A stretch of DNA of 64,000 bases from Nectonema munidae (Eukaryota; Nematomorpha; Nectonematoida; Nectonematidae), in assembly GCA_030549495.1 (NCBI GenBank), contig JAUIRK010000894.1, positions 558,001 to 622,000 of the forward strand. The letters run 5' to 3'. Of this stretch, positions 25,945-37,977 are shown piece by piece (the stretch's first letter is position 1; each line of letters begins with the position of its first letter). The notes under the pieces are model-generated. The model was not told the DNA's origin, did no database searches, and saw nothing but the letters and a program-made list of their open reading frames with translations. A program made the translations under genes and the position numbers.

Positions 25945-25972
25945 TTATTATTATTATTATTATTATTATTAT
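25945..25972. repeat. (TTA)n microsatellite
   Basis: About nine trinucleotide units in an AT-rich gap. Other microsatellites in the window: (AG)n at 26453-26490, (AAT)n at 37785-37810, (AAT)n at 40960-40989, (TAG)n at 45068-45101 and (ATT)n at 54470-54501. Confidence 0.85.
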
Positions 25973-27883
25973 GGAATTTTAACTTTTTATTAATTATTTT
26001 GCCTAATTATTGCCACAAAAGGAAAGCTTATATAATTCTTATAATTAGCAGTATATCCCTTAATATAGTATACTCACATTATATGAATAAAGATTGATCT
26101 ATTCGCTATATAACTGTTTTAGACCATAAATTTCTAGATGTTCGACTGATCTTGAATCATTGAGGATCGGTGTTCTTCAAAAAGTCCAAAGAACTTTTCC
26201 TCTGAAAAGAGTTCAAGGGTTTGGAAGTAATTTTCCTGACTAAAACGCCTAATGATAATAATCATCGCCAATTAGAAGGTCAACGCTACACAGAATAATT
26301 AGCGTTGAGAAGGAATTTATCTGTCACGTTACTTTTTATTAAAGGAGTCAACTCTCATTACGTCAACCCTCTTAGTTGGTTGAAAGTTTTGCAGTAGCGC
26401 ATGCTCAATTTAATTAAAAAAATGAACGATTACTTCAGCAATAATTGCACTCAGAGAGAGAGAGAGAGAAAGAGAGACTAGAGAGAGAGCATTTCTCATC
26501 AAGTGAACAATCTGCCCACAACAGTACACACAAACTTCATTTAAAATCTTTGAAAGGTTCCTTCAATTATGCTGCACATCTCCTCTCGTAATACGCTCTG
26601 CCATTTTAAATGATTTGATATAACATGTCTCGCTATATTACCCACTTAATTCCCTAATTGTTCCATTATTATTAGCTGCATTGAAAGGCAAATAAAGCAA
26701 AGAAAACACACAAGGAGGTTTTTCCAGAAACAAAAAATGACAACATTGCGTATGCATGTGTGCGCATATATGTACAAAGGCTTCCCTTACTTACACTAAA
26801 TTGTTTAGGCAATTACATTATCTTTTATATTCTCTATATATAGCATATTCATAATATATATATATATATATACGATAACATACATTAAATTTCCTTTATA
26901 GCGAATGATTGTTATACTCAATTATTATTCTGTTCCTTTTTTCATTATATACCTTGAAAAAAACTTTATTTTCCATTTTCACACACAGACAAGCGTATAT
27001 CATACACATATATGCCATGATACACGCATATAATAGACAGGAGTGATGGATTTAGCTAAAAAAATTAAAGGTTATGCTTCTGGTTTTCTAACTGATCTTT
27101 AATATTCTTTATAAAAGATTTATAAAAATTGAACAAAAAGTGAAAATATACATTGATATTATACATATCTACATCATTTTTTGGTCTGTTCACTTCAATT
27201 TTAGCTTTTTGGATGTTATTTTTCTATCGACCAATGTATTTTTAAACAAAATAAAATTAAATATATAGAATCGAAAATAGATAAAAGAGATCAAAAATTG
27301 AAATAAAATAAGGAAATCGATTATTTTTGTATAAAAAATTGTCAGAAAAATATAAAGCTTACAAAAGTTTTTAAGGCTCACCTATAATCATGGCAGTAAT
27401 TCCTATACTAAATATCACTCTATAGTCTATAGACTTTGTTGTTTGCTCATATGGTAATAAAGTTTTGGTGAATTAATTAATAAAATTCAAGTTTTTGCGA
27501 AATAATTCCGGTTAAATATTATTATTATTATCGTTCAAAGAGCGAATTTATGCCTTCGCGGAACAATAATTTCTGCGGGCCTTTTACAGAGCATCTTTTT
27601 TAGTGATACGTTCAATTCAGCGCCGTTTCATATTATAATGCTTTTCTTTATAAATCTGATTTAAACCTTTAACTTTTTTAAGAAAACAAAATTATATTTA
27701 TTGAGTGTACTTTTACACACTTTTTATTTTCAAAAAAAATTTTCATTATTTTTTTTAGATTTGTTTCCTTGCATTTTGCTTTTATTTGTAAACTTAATAA
27801 TATTCTTTTCTCAACTCATTTCAAATTATTATTGAAAATTTTATTTAAAGTTTGGAAAAATTATGTTGTAACAATATCTCTAT

Positions 27884-28405
27884 ACTCGCCGGTCCCGTGG
27901 TCGTTTCTCGCTTCGCTCGAAACATAGGATTCTGGGTAGTGTGTATATTGAGTTGCTAATTCAAATTCGCTTCGCTCAAAACGACCACGGGACCGGCTAG
28001 TTTTTTTTGTTTAGGTTACACTTGAAAAATAGGATTCTTGTAGTGTGTATTTTGAGTTGCTAATAGTGTTATATGGTATGGTGATCAGTTTTTAGAATAT
28101 TTGTACCTTTTCTGTGTATTTTTCTATTACACCATATAAAAATACATACAAAATATATTTCAACCAATCAGAATGCTTCAAGTGACACTCACACTACAGA
28201 TATATGAACTCATCACACATATAAAAATACACACAAAACATATAATAATTTCAACCAATCAAAATGCTTCAAGCGACAAACACACATACAAACTCATCAC
28301 ACCATATAAAACACACACAAAACATATATAAATAATTTCAACCAATCAGAATGCTTCCAGCGACACACAGACACACACACACACGCTAGCTTATTATAAT
28401 ATAGA
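27884..28405 (-). mobile_element. Non-autonomous Helitron, array 2 copy A
   Basis: Reverse orientation: the TC end is at 28405 (TCTATATTATAATAAGCTAG) and the CGGCGAGT end at 27884, one base off CTAGT. The interior mirrors array 1 copy 3. Confidence 0.7.
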
Positions 28406-28408
28406 TAG

Positions 28409-29205
28409 ACTAGCCGGTCCCGTGGTCGTTTCTCGCTTCGCTCGAAACAGTGTTTCTCGCTGCGCTCGAAACATAGGATTCTGGGTAGTGTGTATATTGA
28501 GTTGCTAATTCAAATTCGCTTCGCTCGAAACGACCACGGGACCGGCTAGTTTTTTTGTTTAGACTACGCTCGAAACATAGGATTCTTGGTAGTGTGTATA
28601 TTGAGTTGCTAATAGTGTTATATGGTGTGGCGGTGAGTTTATTGTCCCGTGGTCGTATATGGTGAAATATGGTTTAGTGTTGAGTTATTTGTTTTTAAAT
28701 ACACACAAAACATATAAATAATTTCAACCAACCAGAATGCTTCAAGCAACCCTCACACTACAGATATATGAACTCATCACACATATAAAAATACACACAA
28801 CACATATAAATAATTTCAACCAATCAGAATGCTTCAAACACATACACAAATATAAACTCATCACACCATATAAAAATACACACAAAACATATATATAAAT
28901 AATTTCAACCAATGAGAATGCTTCCAGCGACACACAGACAGACACACAGACGCTAGCTGTACCTTTTCTGTGTATTTTTCTATTACACCATATAAAAATA
29001 CATACAAAATATATTTCAACCAATCAGAATGCTTCAAGTGACACTCACACTACAGATATATAAATAATTTCAACCAACCAGAATGCTTCAAACTCATCAC
29101 ACCATATAAAACACACACAAAACATATATAAATAATTTCAACCAATCAGAATGCTTCCAGCGACACACAGACACACACACACACGCTAGCTTATTATAAT
29201 ATAGA
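28409..29205 (-). mobile_element. Non-autonomous Helitron, array 2 copy B, rearranged
   Basis: The CTAGT end is at 28409 and the TC end at 29205. Longer than the other units because sub-repeats from two copies are joined: a second GCTAGC end-like word at about 28956 runs straight into the TACCTTTTCTGTG block. A segment near 28625-28680 (GGTGTGGCGGTGAGTTTATT) is shared only with copy C. Confidence 0.65.
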
Positions 29206-29212
29206 TAGATAG

Positions 29213-29782
29213 ACTAGCCGGTCCCGTGGTCGTTTCTCGCTTCGCTCGAAACAGTGTTTCTCGCTGCGCTCGAAACATAGGATTCTGGGTAGTGTGTATA
29301 TTGAGTTGCTAATTCAAATTCGCTTCCCTCGAAACGACCACGGGACCGGCTAGTTTTTTTGTTTAGGCTACGCTTGAAAAATAGGATTCTGGGTAGTGTG
29401 TATTTTGAGTTGCTAATAGTGTTATATGGTGTGGCGGTGAGTTTATTGTCCCGTGGTTGTATATGGTGAAATATGGTTTAGTGTTGAGTTATTTGTTTTT
29501 AAATACACACAAAACATATAAATAATTTCAACCAATCAGAATGCTTCAAGCGATACTCACACTACAGATATATGAACTCATCACACATATAAAAACACAA
29601 ACACAAAACATATATAAATAATTTCAACCAATCAGAATGCTTCAAACACATACACACATATAAACTCATCACACCATATAAAAATACACACAAAACATAT
29701 ATAAATAATTTCAACCAATCAAAATGCTTCCAGCGACAGACACACACACACACACACAGACGCTAGCTTATTATAATATAGA
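29213..29782 (-). mobile_element. Non-autonomous Helitron, array 2 copy C
   Basis: CTAGT end at 29213-29217 and TC end at 29782. The base before TC on its own strand is A, as Helitrons require. Carries the same copy-B-specific insert (about 29430-29485) and three CTGATTGG sub-repeats. Confidence 0.7.
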
Positions 29783-32360
29783 TAAATAAATAAAAAATAA
29801 TATATACAAGTACATGAAATATTATTGATATATAGGTACGAAGGATGTGGCTGAAGAATAGCTCTTTATTGGAATATTTCCCCTCGCATAAGCTTTCATC
29901 AACCAGGAAATAAGGATTACCTAAGTTATCTTTGTTGATATGGACTCATGAGAGTCGAAATTATTGAAAAGTTTTATTCTTTGTTGTTTTCACCAAAATT
30001 TGACAATAGTTTATTGTGATTATTAAAATTGAAATTGATTTATAAGCATAATAATTAAAAAAATTCGAAAGACTTTTTATGTGAATTTAAATAAATTTTG
30101 TAAATATTTTCACTTCCTTATCTTTGAACGACTCCTCCCTCTCCCGATCCTTCATTTTCTCTTTGTTTTTCACGAAGGTTAATAACAGATTTTGGCAGCT
30201 TTAACTCTGAAAAATAAATTATTTTATTTTAAAACCGTTAATCAAAATTTTAGCTTTGTTAATCTTAAATTTGTTACTTTTTTTAAAAGTTTAACAGACA
30301 CTATCCTTAAACCGTTAATCTAAAGGTGTTCTGATTTTTGCTTCACAAAAAAGTTTTTGTAAAAAAGGGATTTATATATAAAAAAAAGATTGATAATCAC
30401 AACGGAGGCAAAATGAATCATTGTTTTGTAAAGAATATGAATTCAAACTCCATCTTAGGATAATAATATTTCATTTCTTGTCTAGAAACATTACTATTCG
30501 TCAACAACATTAAGGATATTCCCTTGAAGTCCTTAAGTTAAAAGACATCTTTAGACGTAGTGTTCCTACATATTTTCACGCCCATTAACCAAAAAGCTAA
30601 ATCACAAAAATTGCAATCTAAATTGCAAAATCAATAATCATGATGTGAACTAAAATCTCCAATATAAATTAGGAGTGGTCATGAGTTTTTTGCTTTGAAC
30701 ATGAGGAAATGATTTTATTTGAAAAATAACAAAGGTATGCCATTCAAATGATTTATTTCATGTAAATTACCTTTTAATACGCGTGCTTCGCATTATGCAG
30801 CACAATTCCCAATTAAATATCATTATCCAATTTTTGGTAAGTAGAATAATGCCAAGCCTGTGATGAAGACATTTTGTTCTCAAGGATAGAGCATTCGACT
30901 TTCGACATTGTATATATAGCGTCTCTTTGCTAATCGATTGGATTACAATATGGCGATAAGTGGCCTTCATTATTATCCACGCAAAATCTTCACCATCATT
31001 CATTTTCGTGTATTCCCTTCAATATTAATTTGGCTGCCGTGTTGCTTCAAGGATAAGATTTATTCACAAGTGCAGCCCATAGACCAAAAAAAGTTTGTGC
31101 AGTGAAATCAATTTATGTGGACAGTTTGTTAAAATTGTTAATATACATGCTATATCTCTCAATATTCTCAAATATTAAACAGCATTATTCTATCTTGTTA
31201 AAATATTGCAATATAGGTTCTATCGTGATTTTAGAAAAATATAATAAGTATGTGATATTTACTAAATGCCTATTAGTTGAATTGATAACTATGCAATCAA
31301 AGGAAATAGTAGCTGCTATACTACATAAAGTAGTAGCCAGTACTAAGTGTAAGTTTACTACTCAATATAGTAAAAGTAAGGAGATTATAGTAAATTTGCC
31401 ACCTTTTCTACAGCAAACTTTTTACTTGAAATATAAATGTTATAATTTTTGTGTCGTTTTAACCAGAAAAATAAAAAGATCTCTGGGTATAAAAATTTTA
31501 AGTTGTTAATTTTAGGTAAGAAATCTATGGATACAAAAGTAAAAATGTATACAAATCTCATATGGTACGGATATTTTTAATTTTATTATAAGTAATTTTT
31601 TTATGAACTTATTATAATATAGGAATTGATATGTGGATATTAACACCCCCTAATTCAAAGATTTATTTCAACAATCAGTACAATTTCAACGATCTAATGA
31701 TTTAATATGTAGTAGAAGTTTAAAAAAATATAAAACTATAACTTGATTAAACATTTTTAAAATTCAAAAATTTTAGCTCCACTTTATTTGCCGTTTTACT
31801 ACTAATATTAACCATATTAAAGTGAATCAATATAGATTACTATAAAATTTCTACTTATAACTTTTTAGTTAGTAATAAAACGTAAATTAACCTTACTACA
31901 TTTTTTCCTATTTACCTTTAATAAATAATTTCGTGATTATTTGAATCAACTAATTATCTGATCTAAAACTTCAAACACTGATTCATTTATCCTTAATTCA
32001 GGTAAATAAAATGCAAGTTAAAGAAGCAAATAGCGTTTTATGTTAGTGCACGCTTATACACAGCATATAGTTTTTGTTACGGGATTTTTGAGATTTCAAA
32101 GATTCTTGGGAAAAAAGCATGAGAGTTGAGAGAAAAAGTTTTAATTAATACATTTAGTGTTAACATGAGCTAATTTGCTTGATGTGTTTAATGCGAATAT
32201 TTAACTTGTTTTAACAAGACCAGGATTTCTACTCGTTTTCGGGATTAAAATTGGGATTTTGGCTAATTTCCAGAGTTTAAAGTTGCGTAAAAAGGGAATG
32301 AACTACAAAAATATCTTCTTTTTTTCTAAAATCAGTATTTAATACTTTTTTCAGGGAATC
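29783..32360. other. Gene-free AT-rich stretch
   Basis: No gene recognised. The longest open frame (31102-31509 +) starts with GTG, not ATG, has an AT-driven composition and matches no family I know. The sequence around 30770-31080 is somewhat less AT-rich. Confidence 0.4.
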
Positions 32361-32690
32361 TGGTCAAAACGACCCAACTATCAAAACGGCCAAAGTTTTT
32401 TTTATCATAACGCTCTATTCAAAAGTCGAGAGGACAACATTTAAAAAGTCAAAAGGACGACAAGTTTTGAAATACATTTAGAAAATTAAGCACTATTAAA
32501 ATAATTATCAATAAATACATTTTTATATTTTGTATATATATATTGAAGCACATATTATTTCTCTAATATTTTAGATTACATTTTAACAAACCTCAATTAA
32601 AATATTTATTTAAAATAAATTCTTCTACAAAACTATGACTTTGAATTAAAAAAAATTTTTTTTGCCTAAGAAGTGTCTTCGTTTTGATCA
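32361..32690. mobile_element. Foldback-like element with TGGTCAAAACG termini
   Basis: The left end TGGTCAAAACGACC is followed by a second motif unit ATCAAAACGGCC and by GTCGAGAGGAC and GTCAAAAGGACGAC. The right end, reverse-complemented, reads TGATCAAAACGAAGAC. The end word is shared with the element at 59346-59682. No coding capacity. Confidence 0.5.
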
Positions 32691-35595
32691 ATTTTTTTTG
32701 GATGGTTTGGGTAGTCGAGCCGTTTTCACTTTGAAACTTTTTTTAGCAATTAAAATTTAAAAAAATTATTGAGTTTTAATTTTCTAAAAACCAAGATAAA
32801 TATAATAATTAAAAATCTTTAAAATAAATAAATTCACAAATATTTTTTACATAAATCTAAATTTTAACTCTTGCAAGTTTATACTAATTAAATTCAAAAT
32901 AAACTTACATGCACGTACCATGAAATGACAAAAAAAATGGTATCGTATAAACACATCATTAATAACCATAATATTAATGGACTTTAATTGTAATGTAATA
33001 ATGGTCTGATACACCTTGTATTCTTATATTGCATACACCTATATTTATATATATACTTGTGCTTTGAAGTGTTATTAGACTTTAAAGAGGCGCGGATAAA
33101 TTAATTAACATGAGGGCCGGGTGTCATTTTTGTTAGGTACGCCACCACTGTACACTCGATCTTCGTTTATCCTGACTAGAGTACATTTTTTTTAATAAAT
33201 ATAAATATAGGCTTTTGAGCTTTTTGTTAGATTATTTGAGTTATACTAGCAATTATTTAGATAACAATATTTTTATACTTTAACTACGTCATATTTCTGA
33301 GAAAATTGTTGTTTTTTCCACAATCTGGATCATTTCATCATCCCAATAATCTTATTAAATTTTCTTTTTGGATTGACTGTAATTGTTAAGTTTATTATAC
33401 AATCAGTAAAAGAGATAAAAATATTCATCCAATTTTGAATTTTGCTATACAAGACAGTAATACCTACACTACAAGATAATTTTTTGTTTTTGCTCCTTTA
33501 CACTCTCTTGCAACATATATGCGACGTTCTTTCTTGAGCATACCTGAAGCTTTCACTTTTTCGAAAGAGAGAAATATTGCCTTCATTGACAGAGTTTCCC
33601 AACTTTTGAATTGAAAATTTTTATAAAACATCGAAATAGTGTCACAAACTTTTTGCCTTCTTTGAAGTGCTTCCTTTTTGAACACAAGACAAGAGATGGG
33701 AATGCCTTGTGAAACTTGAAGGGATCTGAAAAGGCGCGCCAAAAATACGCTCTGCATTTATACAGGCGTGCTCACTGTAACATACTCCTCTCGCTTTGCT
33801 ATCCTTTATATGCATGTAAGATGTGTTGTATAAGTAATTTAAATTGAGAAGTACTCATTATCGTAATTATCTACAATTATATATACTTGGCTATGATGAG
33901 GTATCAGCGAATGCAAAGTGCATCATGTACAAAAGAAGTGCTTGAATAGTGAGTGTTCTGCGTTTTGTCTTGCAAATCTTCCTCCATATCTCTTTGCCAC
34001 AATTTGTGCTTCTTTCAAGAAATTTGCCATTTTTGTGTTTTGCTGGCTCGCACAGCCAAAAATACTCTTCATTTGATAGGCATTCACGTGTAGAGTGTTC
34101 TCTGAATCCACGATGTAAAGGATGCGAACAAGTCTTGTGTCAATTGGAAAATATTGGCATAGTCAAATCCATTTAAGTGATGGAGCAGTCAAAGAAGTTA
34201 AATTGGCATCGCAATTATTAAAAGAAAGGAAGCCTTTTATGACAGTGTGGTGCATGAACAGAGTCAACCATTTTCCAGGATAAACGATTGCTCAAATTAT
34301 ATAGTATATAGCGCTTCTCTTCCATTTCAGCATTCATTGAAAAATAAGTGTTACGCGAGTAGAATCAGGCATACAAATCGGGTGGTATATAAACAATGAA
34401 AGAAAGTATTGGAAGAATCTAATCCATTATTATTTTTTAGGACAAAATAAGAGAGATAAGTTTTTGTCTATTTTAAACATTTTCATTTGCCAGATTCTGC
34501 GCCACTAGCAATTGTAACATCGGGGAGATAGAAAAAACTATGGATGAGTGAAAATTTTTTAATATATTTGTTCAGAAATACATATAGAAAATATAGGATC
34601 CAAAAAGTTATTTTTGAATATAATTAAAAGTGCTATTTCCAATGTTAACTTTCATGATGTCATACGCTAGATAACTCAGTCACACTGCATTCAGAGCGTA
34701 TTTATGAAAGATATCGACTTGAGTATCTTTCGATAACGAAAGAAAGAAACTGCATCAACATGTCAAGCACTCTTTCTCCTCAAACTGATTCCAAAATGGA
34801 TTTGGATAAGCATGAGATTGATTACATTGAAGCATGTGGGGGGCACTTATAAACGAAAATTATAAAAGCAAATTAAATAGCTTTCACGTCCTGAACATTT
34901 TTTACCAAGATATTTTGTACTAAGTAAAAATGTGTATTTAAAGCATCTTGGTAAATCAGGAATTTTTATCTTCGATTAAATAGATAATGGAAAAATTGCA
35001 TTCAAGCAAAAATGAAGAGTTAAATCAAGTTTGCAGTTTATGCGGAAAAAAGGAATTTTGATATTAGCTTTTGATTCATTAAAAATTCTAATATCAAATA
35101 TTTATATTATTTTAAATTTTAATACTATTATTATTTTTAATACTTTTCAATTTCACAAATCTTTTTTATTAGATGTGATGTATAAAGTTAGATGTCGTGA
35201 AAGTTTGCTTTCTTCCTTAAACTAAGTATCCGCGGCAACTTAATAGTAAGATAGGAGTAATGCCAGATTTAAAATCAGCCAACTAAGAAAAAAATATGAA
35301 CTTGAAAAATATGGATGAAAATAGGAAGCAAACTTTTATACTAAAAAAAGATATTTTTAAACGCATTTAAAATATTTTAGATTAAAATAAGTCCATAAGA
35401 TGTCGTGATTCGTCTATGCCTCCTGAGATTCCGTTATTAACTCACCATAAAATGGAAGGAATCGCAAAAATGACGATAACTACGAAACCTAAAGAAAACT
35501 AATTCATGTGATCAGATGATGATAGTATTTACAGCGTATTCATAAATTTTATGTAAGTTTGAAAGGTTATCAGAGAAATTTGGACACAAATTCAA
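32691..35595. other. Non-coding stretch, partly less AT-rich
   Basis: No gene recognised. At 33105-33150 a CAGTGGTGGCGTACC-like word on the minus strand resembles a lone hAT end. The part at 33460-34400 is less AT-rich and non-repetitive. Short frames there (for example 33464-33757 -) match no family known to me. Confidence 0.35.
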
Positions 35596-36058
35596 CCCCG
35601 AATAATCCACCTCAAAAATTCTACCTCGTCAAATTGCCACCCTATAAAATTTTCTTCCCACGAATTATTCACCTCACCAAATAACTAAACTGTAGTTTGC
35701 TCAAAAAAAATTTATTGAAAATGGTGGAGAATTATAAAAACGAAGTCATTTTGCATTTTTTGATTTAAAAAAATAGGTTTTTAACAATTTTAATGAAAAA
35801 AATTTAATTTTTATTTTTTCTTTCTTTTGCCTTTACTTAGCCATATGTTAATTAAATGGATATAAAAAGAAATTCTTTTTTATAATTACGAAAACTAACA
35901 CCTGACAATGAAAGAATCATAAAATTGCGTAACATTTATTTAAATCATATGTTTACAAATTTAATTTGCTGGGGTGAAAAATTTCCATGCGTGACAGTGG
36001 GATGGAATTTTCATGGAGTATTTTTAAAGATTGAAATTTGGGGGAGGATAATACAGGG
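35596..36058. mobile_element. MITE with CCCxGxATxATCC termini and motif arrays
   Basis: Left end CCCCGAATAATCCACCTCAA against the right end, reverse-complemented, CCCTGTATTATCCTCCCCCA. The inverted repeat extends about 28 bp at roughly 75% identity. Both sides then repeat short CAC(C)..AAAATTC-like words (left CCACCTCAAAAATTC, TACCTCGTC, TTCCCACG; right CACCCCAGC, CATGAAAATTCC on the complement). 463 bp, no ORF, no clear duplication. Confidence 0.55.
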
Positions 36059-36148
36059 CTGCTTTTTACATGGAATCGTGAGAATTATATCATGATTGAA
36101 GATCCTAAGGTGTTTCACCTTGATAACTACTTATGCAAATGTGATATA

Positions 36149-36357
36149 CTTCTAAATTGTCTTTGTTTAGTTCGAAATTGTCTTTTTTCAAATATAATTT
36201 GTCCTTTTTAAGTTCTAAATTGTCTTTTTTTGAGTCCTAAATTGTCTGTTTTCTATTTTATTTTGTATTTAAGAAAGAGCGTTTGAAATTTAAAAAAGAC
36301 ATTTTAGAATTTAAAAAAGACAAATTGAATTGAAAAAAGATCATTTAAAAATAAAAA
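36149..36357. mobile_element. Palindromic motif-array element, copy 1 (TCTAAATTGTCTTTTTT)
   Basis: The left half is about four or five units of TTCTAAATTGTCTTTTTT at ~20-21-bp spacing. The centre is AAGAAAGAGCGTTT. The right half carries the complement, TTAAAAAAGACATTTTAGAA. The same centre and arms occur at 44612-44842. TGATATA occurs on both sides (36142-36148, 36358-36364) and may be a target duplication. Confidence 0.65.
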
Positions 36358-37735
36358 TGATATATACATGGATAAAAGTTACTCATGTCATTTGTCTAAA
36401 CCCGGCTAACATCTTTATAACATTCATCTGAATGTTTTTTTTGTTTTTTCCCATTTTTTTAATTTTAAATTAATTTCTCCATTAATATCATAAGAATTTT
36501 ATTTCTTTATTTAGTTAAACTTTTTCATTTGTCTATATGCGTATGGTATTTTAGATACAAATTTAAATATTATACTAAATATGATTTATTGTTATCTAAT
36601 AAATGTTTCTTCTTCTTGTTACAAAAAGCCAAGTTTAAATTTGTTATGAATTTGGAAATTTATTTCATTTTTGCTTAATATACTGCATAAGCACGCTAAA
36701 TGAGTTTAACCATCTTTTGAAATTTGAACACATGTGATAGGTAATATTTTTTCGGTTAGTTTCAATTTTAGATTAATTTTGATTTATTAGTTATGATTAT
36801 AATTAAAAAAATATTCAAGTATATCTATACAAAAGCATGCACACAATTTTATATATTCTGATTTGCCTCTTCCTTTTTTTTTACCATGTATTACAAAATG
36901 AATATTAACTAATTTTCCAGTTGTAATCGTTTATATTTAAAATATTTAAATTTAAAAATGAGTGTTTGAAAGAAGGGGGTGATTATAAATACAGTAAAAC
37001 TTGTACAATGCGTACAGGCATTGAACGGACATTAATGTCGTCATTTGGGATAGTATCCTTATTTTATTGAAGAAAGGAATGCTTAAAAAGCGATACTTCC
37101 GAGCATACTATTAATCATGATAGATTTTCCTTATATTTGATATGTATTAAATGAGGTGGTATTAGCAGGAAGACGTTTTATTGCACGTGAAAATATTACA
37201 CTCCAATAAAATGGATAAAAACTATTACTTTTTACTTCATTACCTTCATTATATTTTTATCTTCTTTCTTCTAAAGATTCTTCACACACCCAGAAAAATA
37301 TTTTTAAAAAATTAGTTGGGTCGATTTTTTTTTAATTATAGAAAAATATCCTTGAACCAATTATGTGAAATGGAGTACTCTTTTAGAAAAAGGGGGCATG
37401 GTTCAATATATGTCTCTTGAATACGCCCTAAAGTTACATTTTAAGAAGTCCATCTTTAGAGTCTAGAAGTTCGGTTGCTTTGCTAGCACAATGTTTGTGT
37501 TTGAATCCTAGAAAAAAGCTTCATTGCTTTTATTTCTCACCACCATGAGCTGAAATGCAGAAGTAACTTTAGCGCTGCTTTAAGCTTTGCATTGAAACAA
37601 AATAAATATTTTGGGTGAAATCGTCAGGCTTGGTATCGGTGATGCGAATATATGAGGAGACGTGAACGAATACCGGTATAAATGAACTTTTGAAGAGAAA
37701 AGAAATGAGATGAGAATGATATGGAAATAATCACT

Positions 37736-37741
37736 TTTATT
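37736..37741 (-). promoter_or_regulatory. Candidate poly(A) signal of the BarH-like gene
   Basis: Minus-strand AATAAA about 240 nt beyond the BarH stop codon, the nearest good match downstream. Confidence 0.35.
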
Positions 37742-37977
37742 CAAATATATTTTATAATTATAGGTTAAAAGTTTTGTATGAACATTAATAATAATAATAA
37801 TAATAATAATAGTATAATAATAGTATAAAAAGGATTTTAATTGCACAGTGACTATGATGATAACGACGTTCTTGCACGCAAGCAAGAGAGATAGAGAAAG
37901 AGAGACCCTTTGTACAGTGGGGAGAGCGTTTGGTATGTCGGAGACCGTGGAGATTCTTTGATTGGCTAATAATCGTC

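Larger units (their letters stand above)
23754..27883. other. Gene-free AT-rich stretch
   Basis: Apart from the tRNA-like repeat at 25.8 kb and microsatellites, no gene is recognised. Open frames here are short, AT-driven and mostly lack an ATG. The part at 26340-26820 is less AT-rich and non-repetitive and could be regulatory. Confidence 0.4.

Noticed and set aside
31102-31509. 135-codon open frame on +
   Set aside because: It is the longest uninterrupted frame after the Helitron arrays, but it begins with GTG, is rich in Ile/Leu/Lys/Tyr as random AT-rich DNA is, and shows no domain or splice context.
33464-33757. 97-residue ATG frame on -
   Set aside because: No recognisable domain, no neighbouring exons in phase, no poly(A) context. 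Left as non-coding.
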